Source: Mycobacterium sp. (GTDB taxonomy: Bacteria > Actinomycetota > Actinomycetes > Mycobacteriales > Mycobacteriaceae). From it: a stretch of 48,267 nucleotides of DNA. Below are positions 37,842-45,904 of the stretch, piece after piece (the first letter of the stretch is position 1; the number at the start of each line of letters is the position of its first letter). The position numbers were made by a program, and so were the translations under genes. The DNA lies in the NCBI GenBank assembly GCA_025965975.1, contig JAOPVX010000125.1, forward strand, positions 1 to 48,267, given 5' to 3'. Under the pieces are notes generated by a model. That model was not told the origin of the DNA, did not search any database, and was given only the letters and a program-made list of their open reading frames with translations.

Positions 37842-37863
37842 TTTTCGACATGGATGTCGAAAA
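37842..37863. promoter_or_regulatory. Perfect 22-bp palindrome, TetR-type operator copy 1
   Basis: TTTTCGACAT, spacer GG, then the exact reverse complement ATGTCGAAAA. It lies 49 bp upstream of the Rieske oxygenase/TetR unit and about 100 bp before the divergent LLM gene. A near-copy is at 24291-24312. Length and symmetry suit a TetR dimer, and the tetR gene in the downstream unit is the obvious candidate. Confidence 0.75.
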
Positions 37864-37916
37864 ATCGGGCGCCTGTTTACCCACAGCCCGCGGCGATGGA
37901 TGTAGACTCACATATC

Positions 37917-37927
37917 TTACTAAGTAA
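37917..37927. promoter_or_regulatory. TTACTAAGTAA dyad upstream of the LLM gene
   Basis: A perfect 5-1-5 dyad in the AT-rich stretch ACATATCTTACTAAGTAAACG, 34 bp before the LLM start. A one-mismatch copy (TTACTGAGTAG) is at 38995-39005 before the FadR-type regulator. The length suits a GntR-type operator, so control of the LLM gene by that regulator is plausible. Confidence 0.5.
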
Positions 37928-37961
37928 ACGATCTCTATCGACCCGGGATGTGGGCAGCACG

Positions 37962-38957
37962 ATGAAGTGGGGACTACCCTGGCCCGGCCCGCAGCTGGCC
38001 GCGCAAGCCGAGGCCGCAGGCGCGATCGCCTTCTGCGCCGGCGAATTCGCCGACCTCAGCGCGTATGTGACCACCACCGAGATGGCGCGCGCCACGTCGA
38101 CCGCGATGATCGGTCCTGGCATCGCGTACGCGTTCGCCCGATCCCCGTTCGTTCACGCCGCGTCGATCCGACATCTATCGAAGCACGCCGCAGGCCGGGT
38201 GTTCCTCGGCCTCGGGGCGGGCACACCGCGGATGAACCGCGACTGGTTCGGCGTTGACGCCGACCACCCCGCGCCGCGGATGGCCGAGCTGATCAACGTC
38301 ATCAGGGCATTCCTGCACGCGGAGAACGGCGAGCCCGTCCGCTATCGCGGTGACTACTACTCGATCGACGCCGACATCCGCGCCCCGGTGTTCGGCAGGC
38401 TCGACGTGCCGATCCTGATCGGCGCGTTCAACAAAATCATGATTCGGACCGCGGGCCGCGCCGCCGACGGAGTACTCGGGCATGGGCTGTTCACCGACCG
38501 CTGGTGGGAGGAGGTGGTGGACCCCGAACTTGCCCGCGGCGCCGAAGCCGCTCACCGCGACGCGGGCAGCCTGCACAGGTGGGGATGGCTGATCACCGCG
38601 ATCGACGACGCCGATCCGGAGCGCGCCGTGACCGAGGCGCGCCTGCAGATCGCCTTCTACCTGACCGTGCGGACCTATGACTCGCTCGTCGAGTTGCACG
38701 GCTGGCAGGATGAGGTTGCCGCGATCCGCGCGGAGTTCCGAAACGGGCACCCGAAGGCCATGGCCCACCACGTCACCGACGAGATGTTGTGGGCGGCGGC
38801 AATCTGCGGCGACGCGGCCCAGGCCCGCGAGATGCTCTCGCACCGCAAGCGGCTACCCGACACTGCATTCGTCGCGGCGCCAAGCTTCTTGGTTGGTCAG
38901 CGCCGACGATCCGAATACGATGGCGCCGCGATCCGGCTGGCATCCGACCTGCACTGA
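37962..38957 (+). CDS. LLM-class (F420-dependent type) oxidoreductase
   Basis: 331 residues of the luciferase-like monooxygenase fold: KWGLPWPGPQLAAQAEAAGA at the N-terminus, the barrel segment GRVFLGLGAGTPRMNRDWFG, PVRYRGDYYSID and a C-terminal helical part. In mycobacteria most such proteins use F420, some FMN; the cofactor cannot be fixed here. ATG 37962 is used. An in-frame GTG at 37950 is possible, and neither has a strong Shine-Dalgarno. A longer in-frame reading runs antisense through the Rieske gene and was rejected. Confidence 0.8.
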   Translation: MKWGLPWPGPQLAAQAEAAGAIAFCAGEFADLSAYVTTTEMARATSTAMIGPGIAYAFARSPFVHAASIRHLSKHAAGRVFLGLGAGTPRMNRDWFGVDADHPAPRMAELINVIRAFLHAENGEPVRYRGDYYSIDADIRAPVFGRLDVPILIGAFNKIMIRTAGRAADGVLGHGLFTDRWWEEVVDPELARGAEAAHRDAGSLHRWGWLITAIDDADPERAVTEARLQIAFYLTVRTYDSLVELHGWQDEVAAIRAEFRNGHPKAMAHHVTDEMLWAAAICGDAAQAREMLSHRKRLPDTAFVAAPSFLVGQRRRSEYDGAAIRLASDLH

Positions 38958-38994
38958 TGCCCATTGCACCGGCCGAATTGCCGCCTCACATGGT

Positions 38995-39005
38995 TTACTG
39001 AGTAG
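38995..39005. promoter_or_regulatory. TTACTGAGTAG dyad before the second FadR-type regulator
   Basis: TACT-G-AGTA is a perfect 9-bp core, extended to TTACTGAGTAG with one arm mismatch, 30 bp before the regulator GTG. It matches the dyad at 37917. Autoregulation is the simplest reading. Confidence 0.5.
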
Positions 39006-39035
39006 TACAACTGCAATCCGCTAGGAAGGGCCACG

Positions 39036-39821
39036 GTGTCTCGACCTGAATCGCTCGCTCCGATGATGGCGCCTGACGCTGCTTCAGGAGCCGTCCGATC
39101 ACCGAAGACGGCGGAACTGGTGGCCAGGACGTTGCGCCGAATGGTCGTCGATGGCCAACTCAAGGACGGCGACTTCCTCCCTCACGAGGCCGACCTCATC
39201 ACTCATTTCCAGGTTAGTCGGCCGACACTGCGCGAAGCGGTGCGAGTGCTGGAGTCCGAGCGGCTCGTCGAGGTCCGCCGTGGTTCACGGACCGGTGCCA
39301 AGGTGCGGGTGCCTGGTGCCGAGATCGTTGCCCGACCGGCCGGGCTCTTGCTCGCGTTGTCGGGCGCCACGCTGGCAGACGTGATGACCGCGCGGACGGC
39401 GATCGAGCCGCAGGCGGCGAAGTTGCTTGCCGAGGAGGGCACCGCCGAAGCCCACAAGGAACTCGCCCGCCTTGTCGACGACATTCCCCGGGAATGGGAG
39501 GCCGGCAGGCTGGGTCCTGCATCGGCGAACCTCCATCGCCGCATGGTCGAGCTGTCGGGCAACGCGACGCTGGGAATCATCGCCGGAATGCTGCACGAGA
39601 TCAGCGAACGGCACACGGCCGCAGCATTTTTGGGCGTCCAGAACATAGTGCCGAAGGCCCAGTACAGCAAGGTGGTCAAGTCCTACCACCGACTGGTGGA
39701 CCTGGTCGTGGCCCGCAACGGCGCCGAGGCCGAAACGCATTGGCGCCGCCATATGGAGGCCGCCAGCGCCGCGCTGCTCAAGGGTCACGAGAAGACCCGG
39801 GTCCGCGACATCATGGACTGA
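39036..39821 (+). CDS. GntR-family regulator, FadR subfamily
   Basis: 261 residues. The winged helix-turn-helix (about 25-90) contains FLPHEADLITHFQVSRPTLREAVRVLESERLVEVRRG. The FCD domain follows with NLHRRMVELSGNATLGI and SYHRLVDLVVARN. The GTG at 39036 is preceded by AGGAAGGGCC. It belongs to the same subfamily as the regulator at 9613 but has a longer N-terminus. It is flanked by the LLM gene and the CoA-transferase operon, and TTACTnAGTAA-type dyads precede both it and the LLM gene. Confidence 0.9.
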   Translation: MSRPESLAPMMAPDAASGAVRSPKTAELVARTLRRMVVDGQLKDGDFLPHEADLITHFQVSRPTLREAVRVLESERLVEVRRGSRTGAKVRVPGAEIVARPAGLLLALSGATLADVMTARTAIEPQAAKLLAEEGTAEAHKELARLVDDIPREWEAGRLGPASANLHRRMVELSGNATLGIIAGMLHEISERHTAAAFLGVQNIVPKAQYSKVVKSYHRLVDLVVARNGAEAETHWRRHMEAASAALLKGHEKTRVRDIMD

Positions 39822-39896
39822 AACGTCGACCGAACCCTCTAGTCGTGAGACGGGTCTCGCCCTCCCCTCGAATCAGTGATACTTTTATCTCATTTG

Positions 39897-39912
39897 GTCG
39901 CATCGATGCGAC
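39897..39912. promoter_or_regulatory. 16-bp perfect palindrome upstream of the CoA-transferase operon
   Basis: GTCGCATCGATGCGAC reads the same on both strands and lies 33 bp before the CoA-transferase GTG, just after AT-rich TGATACTTTTATCTCATTTG. The operon encodes its own TetR (41186), a candidate ligand for this site. Confidence 0.45.
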
Positions 39913-39945
39913 GATCGATCACCGAGGATCGCGGAGGTTAGGTAG

Positions 39946-41175
39946 GTGTCGAACCCTCTTGACGGCGTTCGCGTCCTGGAGGTCGCACAGTTCACCTTCG
40001 TGCCGTCTGCCGGAGCGGTCCTGGCCGACTGGGGCGCCGAGGTGGTGAAGGTCGAGCATCCGGTGACCGGTGATGCGCAGCGCGGGCTGGTGAAGGTGTT
40101 GGGCCGGGCGGCCAGCTTGCCGGGGTCATCGTTCGCGCCGATCATGGAGGCGCCTAATCGCGGCAAGCGTAGTGTCGGTCTCGCACTCGACAACGACGAC
40201 GCCCGGCCGGTGCTCGAGGAACTGATCCGCCGCAGCGACGTCTTCCTCACCAACTATCTGCCTTCGGCACGCACCAAATTGGGCATTGACGTCGAGGACG
40301 TCCGGCGAGTCAATCCCGACATCATCTACGTCGCGGGCAGCGGATTCGGGATGAACGGGCCCGATCGCGACGCCGGAGCCTATGACGCGACGGCGTTCTG
40401 GGCGCGCGGTGGCAGCGCCGACGGTGTCACACCCCCGGGATCCGACTCGGTGACCTTCATGCCCGCCGGGGCCTACGGCGACAACATCGGCGGGCTGGCG
40501 ATCGCGGGCGGGGTGGCCGCTGCGCTGTTCGGTCGACAGGCCACCGGCGAGCCGGCCGTCCTCGATGTGTCCCTGCTGGCCGTCGGTGCATGGACCACCC
40601 AGTTCAGCGTCAACATGGCGATGCTGATGGGCGGGCCGTTGCCGAAGATCGAGCGCAGAACGCAGGCGCCCGGCAATCCGCTCACCGGGGCGTACCGCAC
40701 GTCAGACGGTAGATTCGTGCAACTGTCGATGCTGCAGCCGAGCCGCTACTGGCCGGAATTCTGCCGGCTGATGGGGCTGGACGGCTACGCCGAGGACACG
40801 AGATTCGCATCGATGGAGTCGATGGCGGCCAATGCGGACACCGCCTATGAGATCGTTGCAGAGGCGGTAGGCAAGCTGACCTATTCCGAGTGCAAGAAGG
40901 TGCTCGATCGCAGCACCGGCCAGTGGGCACCCGTCCAGGACGCCTGGGACCTGGCCAACGACGAAGCGCTGATCGCCAACGGCCGAATCGCCGACATCGT
41001 TGATGCCGAAGGCAATTCGCAGAAACTGGTCGCCAGTCCCGTCAAGTTCGGTGACGAACCCGTCACGATGTCGCGGGCTCCGCAGTTCGCCGAACACACC
41101 GACGGCGTGCTGCGGGAACTCGGCCTGAGCGACGACCGACTCATCGAACTCAAGATCGCCGGTGCAATCACATGA
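39946..41175 (+). CDS. CaiB/BaiF (class III) CoA-transferase
   Basis: 409 residues. The N-terminal VLEVAQFTFVPSAGAVLADW and HPVTGDAQRGL are shared with the paralogue at 3221-4432. The predicted catalytic Asp is D147 in GAYDATAFWARGG. It would form a CoA thioester using another acyl-CoA as donor. GTG start with GAGGTTAGG upstream. It heads a unit with a TetR regulator and a P450, suggesting that the P450 product or a related acid is CoA-activated here. Confidence 0.9.
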   Translation: MSNPLDGVRVLEVAQFTFVPSAGAVLADWGAEVVKVEHPVTGDAQRGLVKVLGRAASLPGSSFAPIMEAPNRGKRSVGLALDNDDARPVLEELIRRSDVFLTNYLPSARTKLGIDVEDVRRVNPDIIYVAGSGFGMNGPDRDAGAYDATAFWARGGSADGVTPPGSDSVTFMPAGAYGDNIGGLAIAGGVAAALFGRQATGEPAVLDVSLLAVGAWTTQFSVNMAMLMGGPLPKIERRTQAPGNPLTGAYRTSDGRFVQLSMLQPSRYWPEFCRLMGLDGYAEDTRFASMESMAANADTAYEIVAEAVGKLTYSECKKVLDRSTGQWAPVQDAWDLANDEALIANGRIADIVDAEGNSQKLVASPVKFGDEPVTMSRAPQFAEHTDGVLRELGLSDDRLIELKIAGAIT

Positions 41176-41185
41176 GAGGACGACC

Positions 41186-41872
41186 GTGACGACCGTCGAC
41201 ATCACATCGTACGAGGACGGCACCGTCAAGGACCGGCTGATCCGGGCGGCCGACGCGGAGATTGCCGCACGCGGAATCATCGCCGTGCAGATGGAAACCA
41301 TCGCGCGGAGCGCGGGAGTCTCTCGTGCCACCGCCTTCCGGCAGTTGGGCAGCGTCTCGGAGTTGTTGGTGCAAGTTGCGCTGATGCGGGCCCGTCGGCA
41401 TACGGCGGCGGTGGAGGCCGTGATGGCAACTAAGGCAGGCGCTTTCGCAAAGCTCGAGGCCGCGATGGTTTACACGACGCGCGAACTACCGACCGATCCA
41501 TCCATCGCGGCGCTTATCGCCCAGCATTCCGCGTCGGTTCACGACCCTCACGTGCACAAGGTCGCGGTGGACGCCGTCAGACCGGTGCTGGAGGAGGGCC
41601 AGCGAAACGGCGAGGTGCGCGACGACCTCGAGATCGATGAACTCGTCGACTTCCTGGTGGAGCAGACATACCTCGCGGCGGAGGAGTTCGACCGATCTGC
41701 AGATGAGGTACGACGGCGCTTCCGCCACTTCATCATCCCAGGCCTTGCCGCATCAGGCGGTCCCGGAGGCGAACATCTATCCCGGACAAGGGAAGTCGAG
41801 GACGCCGTCGACACCGCCATCGAAGCACTGAGTAATCTCGCCGACCAACTGCAGCGTGGTCGGCATCAATGA
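41186..41872 (+). CDS. TetR-family regulator
   Basis: 228 residues. The helix-turn-helix (about 14-62) contains MKDRLI-type entry VKDRLIRAADAEIAA and ETIARSAGVSRATAFRQLGS. The ligand domain is helical (VDFLVEQTYLAAEEF). GTG 41186 is chosen for GAGAGGA at 41174-41180. It lies between the CoA-transferase and a P450, with a 4-bp overlap or short gap to the latter depending on the P450 start. Confidence 0.87.
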   Translation: MTTVDITSYEDGTVKDRLIRAADAEIAARGIIAVQMETIARSAGVSRATAFRQLGSVSELLVQVALMRARRHTAAVEAVMATKAGAFAKLEAAMVYTTRELPTDPSIAALIAQHSASVHDPHVHKVAVDAVRPVLEEGQRNGEVRDDLEIDELVDFLVEQTYLAAEEFDRSADEVRRRFRHFIIPGLAASGGPGGEHLSRTREVEDAVDTAIEALSNLADQLQRGRHQ

Positions 41873-41883
41873 AAGGGAAGATC

Positions 41884-43089
41884 GTGAGCGAGAACCAGCC
41901 CGTATCGCAGTGTCCGGTCGAAAACCTGGACCTCAATTCGCCGTCGGCTCCGGCCTTGACGCACTTCGGCCTCCTCGACGCCAGCCAGGATCGGATGCGG
42001 CCGGTGTTCCGCAATACCGAGGGCAACGGGTATTGGATGTTCACCGATCACTCGGCGATTCTCGACGGTCTGCAGCACCCGGACCTCTGGTCGAGCAGCG
42101 TCATCGTGCCATCGGACCCGGATCCGCCATACAAGTGGATCCCGATAATGATCGATCCGCCTGACCATGCCAAGTGGCGACATGTGTTGGGCGAGTACTT
42201 CTCCCCCGGGCTGGTCAAGGGACTGCGCGACGAGCAGGATCAACTCGCCGGCGAGCTGGTGGAAAAGCTTGCGCCGGAAGGCTCTTGTGACTTCGTGACA
42301 CAGATGGCCCGGGTGTTTCCGTCGATCGTCTTCACCCGGCTGATGGGTATGCCGGTCGATCAGCTCGACGAATTCCTGGTGTGGGAGGACAAGATCCTGC
42401 ACGCCGTGGGTTCGGGCGACGACGTGAACGCGACCCGGCTCGAAGGCATGATGGCTGTGATGGGCTATTTCTCGGGACTCATCGAGCAGCGCCGCGCCAA
42501 CCCCGATCCCGACGCCGATGACATCGTCAGCAATGCCATCCGGTGGGAGATCGACGGCGAGCCGATCGGCGACGCCGACCTGGTGAACTGCCTGCTGCTG
42601 CTGTTCATGGCCGGGCTGGACACGGTGGCCAGCCAGCTGTCGTACGCGATGCTGCACCTGGCGACCCATCCTGCCGACCGGGCACGGATCGTTCAGGACC
42701 CGACGGTGATCCCGCGGGCGGTCGAGGAGCTGCTGCGGGCCTATCCGATCGTGCAGACCGCCCGAAAAGCAACCCACGACATGGATTTCCACGGCTGCCC
42801 CGTGAAAGCCGGTGACATGGCGTCGTTCCCGATGGCCGCGGCAGGCCGGGACGAGAACATGTATCCCAACGCGCGCAAAGTCGACTTCGACCGTGGCGTC
42901 ACCCGTCACCTGTCGTTCGGCGGTGGACCGCACCGCTGCCTCGGCTCACACCTGGCCCGTCAGGAAATGGCGGTCGTGCTCGAGCAGTGGCATCGCCACA
43001 TCCCCGACTACGAGCTGGCCGAACAGGCGGTCGAGCACGGTGGCCAGGTGTGGGGACTGGACTCACTCAAGCTGAGATGGGACAACTAA
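41884..43089 (+). CDS. Cytochrome P450 monooxygenase
   Basis: 401 residues, an intact bacterial class I P450. I-helix oxygen-activation motif AGLDT (243-247), ExxR at Glu282/Arg285 (EELLRAYP), and heme loop [10 protein letters not shown] with Cys352. GTG 41884 is preferred because AAGGGAAG lies just upstream; ATG 41869, overlapping the TetR stop, is the alternative and would put that Shine-Dalgarno inside the gene. It needs ferredoxin and a reductase, and neither is encoded nearby. The other P450 in the window (21488) is frameshifted, so this is the only one apparently able to work. Confidence 0.92.
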   Translation: MSENQPVSQCPVENLDLNSPSAPALTHFGLLDASQDRMRPVFRNTEGNGYWMFTDHSAILDGLQHPDLWSSSVIVPSDPDPPYKWIPIMIDPPDHAKWRHVLGEYFSPGLVKGLRDEQDQLAGELVEKLAPEGSCDFVTQMARVFPSIVFTRLMGMPVDQLDEFLVWEDKILHAVGSGDDVNATRLEGMMAVMGYFSGLIEQRRANPDPDADDIVSNAIRWEIDGEPIGDADLVNCLLLLFMAGLDTVASQLSYAMLHLATHPADRARIVQDPTVIPRAVEELLRAYPIVQTARKATHDMDFHGCPVKAGDMASFPMAAAGRDENMYPNARKVDFDRGVTRHLSFGGGPHRCLGSHLARQEMAVVLEQWHRHIPDYELAEQAVEHGGQVWGLDSLKLRWDN

Positions 43090-43227
43090 CGAGCCCGCGG
43101 CCCATCATGTTTCGCCGCGGTACGGTGAAAGTGGGATTGCATCGCCGCCGCCCGAACCGGTCGCCGTAGGCGTACCCGCCCGTCGCGATGTTGCTGTCGT
43201 CCTAGCTCAACTGCAGAGATCGAAGCG

Positions 43228-44400
43228 TTACATCCCGATCCCGTTGACCGCACCGGCCGTGTCGAGGTCTTCGACGGCGATGCAGGCTCGCCGCCATCCC
43301 GCTTCAGCGTTCTCCGGTGCCTGCAACCCCGGCCAGGCAATGGTCATTGCCACCGCATCCCACGCTTCCGCGGAGAACAACCTGTATCGCTGGTACGCCT
43401 GGTCGTCGCTCGGCACGTCGGTGACCCCGCCCGCGCGCAGACCATCAAGATAGCGCGCAAGCAGTTCCCGCTCATGGGTGCGGCGGATGTCGGAATCAAG
43501 TCCGGTGATCATCCAGTAGGTGATCTCGCGCAGGCCCGGACCGCGCCAGATCACTTGCCAATCAAGCAGACCCGAGCGACCGTCCGGCAGCGAGTAGGTG
43601 TTGCCCAGGTGCGAGTCGCCATGCAGCAGCGTCAACGGACCGGCCTCGAACTCGCGGTAATAGGCATCGATGTTGACGTCAAGGGCGGCGGCCGTCGAAT
43701 GGACCGCCGGCGTCGCTTCAGGACGGTCCAGCCGTAGGGCGCCGCGCCTGCCGCGCTTGTAGAACGACTTCAGCACCGCGTTGCCGGGCCGCGTGCTCCA
43801 CCTCCGCACCCAGCTCAGGTCGGCGTCGAACCGTGGGCTTTCCCAGAACCTGGAGTGAAGTTCGGCGAACGCGTCTACCAGTGCTCGCGCGTGCTCGATC
43901 TCGCAGCGATCGGCCAAGGCATACGGCCGGGCGCCGTCGGCGACGATGTCCTCGAGCACGATGAGAAATCGCGCTCCTATCCCTGCATAGGAATACCAGG
44001 CCTTGGGACACACACCCACCAACTCGTCGGCCATCTGCTGATAAAAGCGGACCTCATTGACCGACATCCCAAGTGCGGCGACCATTCCCCTGTTCTTGGC
44101 GCTCACGGGACTGCTCTTGACGAAGACGTTGGCAGGCAACCCCGCCCGCTTGCCTGCCTCGTTCCACTCCACCGCCAGCCGCCGACGATCCGTTGTCCCG
44201 GTGGTCCCGTCGAGCGGAGTCGCCGACAGCGCGGCCGCGCCGGGAGCACGCACCCCGAGGTTCACGGTGAGCCAGTCGGCCGTGATGTCCGACGACTTCG
44301 ACGGTCCGCGGGTCGGCACCCACGGCGACGCCGATGCGGCAAGCTCCGCCACCGCCCGCGCGTTCACCAGGGCATTGCTCAAACCCTTCGCGGACCTCAT
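43228..44400 (-). CDS. Aminoglycoside-phosphotransferase-like (APH/EcKL) kinase
   Basis: 390 residues of the APH/ecdysteroid-kinase-like fold. VFVKSSP with Lys95 is the ATP-binding lysine. LLHGDSHLGNTY (catalytic Asp262, Asn267) and GLLDWQ (metal Asp280) are the Brenner-type motifs. Mycobacterial members are often mis-called antibiotic kinases; context points to a small hydroxylated metabolite, which is inference. ATG overlaps the MarR stop (ATGA), so both are made from one mRNA. Confidence 0.82.
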   Translation of the reverse strand: MRSAKGLSNALVNARAVAELAASASPWVPTRGPSKSSDITADWLTVNLGVRAPGAAALSATPLDGTTGTTDRRRLAVEWNEAGKRAGLPANVFVKSSPVSAKNRGMVAALGMSVNEVRFYQQMADELVGVCPKAWYSYAGIGARFLIVLEDIVADGARPYALADRCEIEHARALVDAFAELHSRFWESPRFDADLSWVRRWSTRPGNAVLKSFYKRGRRGALRLDRPEATPAVHSTAAALDVNIDAYYREFEAGPLTLLHGDSHLGNTYSLPDGRSGLLDWQVIWRGPGLREITYWMITGLDSDIRRTHERELLARYLDGLRAGGVTDVPSDDQAYQRYRLFSAEAWDAVAMTIAWPGLQAPENAEAGWRRACIAVEDLDTAGAVNGIGM

Positions 44401-44873
44401 CGGTCTCCTGCGTTCAGCGTCGGACCGAGTCCGAGGTGGTGGCAGATGTCGGCCAGCATCGACCGCAGTTCGCCGAGACGTTGCGTGCCGATGATGTTCG
44501 CGATCTCGGCGTTGAGCCCTTCGGCGATGGCGGCGGCGTCGGCGATCAGGGCGACTCCCTGGTCGGTGTAGCGGACGATCTTGGCCCTGCCGTCAACCGG
44601 ATCGGGCACCCGCTCGACATAGCCGAGGTCCTCGAGCTCGCTGACGACCTGACCGACGGCGTTCTTGGAGACGTCCTGCGCCCGCGCTATGTCGGTGATG
44701 CGGCTGCCCTCCCAGCCGAGAAAGACCATGAGCCGCGCATGTGCGGGCCGCAAATCTTGGTGACCCAGAGCATGTGCGTGACTGTTACTGGCGCGCACCA
44801 TCCACTCACCGAACTCGATGGCATGCCGCTGCAGGGAGTCCGACTGGAACTCGCGTACCCGGCGTTCGTCCAC
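44397..44873 (-). CDS. MarR-family regulator
   Basis: 158 residues. The winged helix (about 40-115) includes ITDIARAQDVSKNAVGQVVSELEDLGYVERVPDPVDGRAKIVRYTDQG, a typical MarR recognition helix and wing. GTG 44873 is chosen because GGAGG lies 5 nt upstream and the similarity starts near here. A perfect inverted repeat lies 49 bp upstream in the divergent region, fitting autoregulation and control of the AveC-like gene. Confidence 0.88.
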   Translation of the reverse strand: MDERRVREFQSDSLQRHAIEFGEWMVRASNSHAHALGHQDLRPAHARLMVFLGWEGSRITDIARAQDVSKNAVGQVVSELEDLGYVERVPDPVDGRAKIVRYTDQGVALIADAAAIAEGLNAEIANIIGTQRLGELRSMLADICHHLGLGPTLNAGDR

Positions 44874-44921
44874 AAGCGCCTCCGGTGGTCGCGGGTCGGC
44901 GGTTGACAACCCGTCAGCTTT

Positions 44922-44941
44922 TAGTGAAGCTATCTTCACTA
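44922..44941. promoter_or_regulatory. Perfect inverted repeat, MarR-type operator
   Basis: TAGTGAAG (44922-44929), spacer CTAT, CTTCACTA (44934-44941). It is centred between the divergent marR (starts 44873) and AveC-like (starts 44964) genes and is preceded on the plus strand by TTGACA at 44903-44908. Binding here could block both promoters. Confidence 0.75.
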
Positions 44942-44963
44942 TATCTGGCGACAAGAGGGTGCC

Positions 44964-45884
44964 ATGGTTTTCGCGGCGGACGAGCTGATACCACCGGCCA
45001 CCGCAGACCCGTCCGGCGTGTGGTTCTTCGACTGGGTCATTCCGATCGCCGGAAGCCTCTTCATCGTGCTCGCGATCGCGGATGTGGTCCGCCGCCGTCG
45101 GCTCACCTGGGGCTTCCTGTTCCTGTTCAACAGCATCGCCGTGTATTGGATGGAGACGGTCGGCGATTGGGGCCAGATGCTCTTCTACAGTCCCGCATTC
45201 GCCGAGCACCATCTGTTGGACTGGCTGCCGCTGAAGACTCCCAATGATCCGCTTTTCATGCCGTTCGCGTACGCGGTGTACTGGGGCGTCCACGCCCTGC
45301 TGGTGTTATGGCTCAGTCAGTGGGTGTCATCCCGCTCGGGGTGGAGCATGCTCAAATCGATGATCGTGCTTGCCATTCCGGTCAACTACGTCTGGGATTT
45401 CGTGGTCGAGGGCACCGCCACCGCGATGGGCTGGTGGACGTATGACCCGGGGATCGGCCCGGTACTCGAATGGGACAGCGGCGGTCGGATCACCCTGCTG
45501 TGGACGATCGGCATCATGTGCACCTGGCCCAACCTGATCGCCTATTGGGCGGGCAAGCCCCCCATCCGGGGCCTCAATCACCTCGAGCGGTTCTGCAGGC
45601 TCGACCGCTTCACGGTGCCGAGGAAACCCCTTTCGGCCGGCGCGCCGGCGAACGGCACGGGTTCGGGAAACCTCGTCGTTGCCACCAAGTCGGCGAACTT
45701 GACCAAACAGCAGGAGTTCGACGCCTACCTGAACTACGACGTCACGATCGGCCGGTGGCGCTTCGAGCTGATGCGGCTGGGTGCCTGGTTCATCGGATTT
45801 CAGGTGAGCTTCTTCTTCCTACTGGTGCTGCCGCTTGTCGTGATGCGCGCCGTGACCGGTGCCGACAGCCCGTACATTCCCTGA
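44964..45884 (+). CDS. Multi-span membrane protein, AveC spirocyclase-like family
   Basis: 306 residues with about six predicted membrane segments (for example IPIAGSLFIVLAIADVV, YAVYWGVHALLVLWLSQWV, MLKSMIVLAIPVNYVWDFVV and FQVSFFFLLVLPLVVM). The segments VYWMETVGDWGQMLFYSP and WDFVVEGTATAMGWWTYDPG resemble the family named after AveC of avermectin biosynthesis, a spiroketal cyclase/dehydratase. Mycobacterial members have no known substrate, so the name is structural only. AAGAGGG lies upstream of the ATG. It is divergent from marR across the inverted repeat. Confidence 0.6.
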   Translation: MVFAADELIPPATADPSGVWFFDWVIPIAGSLFIVLAIADVVRRRRLTWGFLFLFNSIAVYWMETVGDWGQMLFYSPAFAEHHLLDWLPLKTPNDPLFMPFAYAVYWGVHALLVLWLSQWVSSRSGWSMLKSMIVLAIPVNYVWDFVVEGTATAMGWWTYDPGIGPVLEWDSGGRITLLWTIGIMCTWPNLIAYWAGKPPIRGLNHLERFCRLDRFTVPRKPLSAGAPANGTGSGNLVVATKSANLTKQQEFDAYLNYDVTIGRWRFELMRLGAWFIGFQVSFFFLLVLPLVVMRAVTGADSPYIP

Positions 45885-45904
45885 GCCGATAGGACGTGAC
45901 CGCA

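Noticed and set aside
37257-37961. N-terminal extension of the LLM protein
   Set aside because: It runs antisense through the Rieske oxygenase gene and across the palindrome; LLM similarity begins at MKWGLPWPG.
39846-39857. GAGACGGGTCTC hairpin after the second FadR-type gene as terminator
   Set aside because: Only 5-bp arms with a 2-nt loop and no T-tract.
43228-44400. Antibiotic-resistance aminoglycoside kinase
   Set aside because: The fold is right, but length, MarR linkage and neighbours point to an ecdysteroid-kinase-like metabolic enzyme; resistance is not supported.
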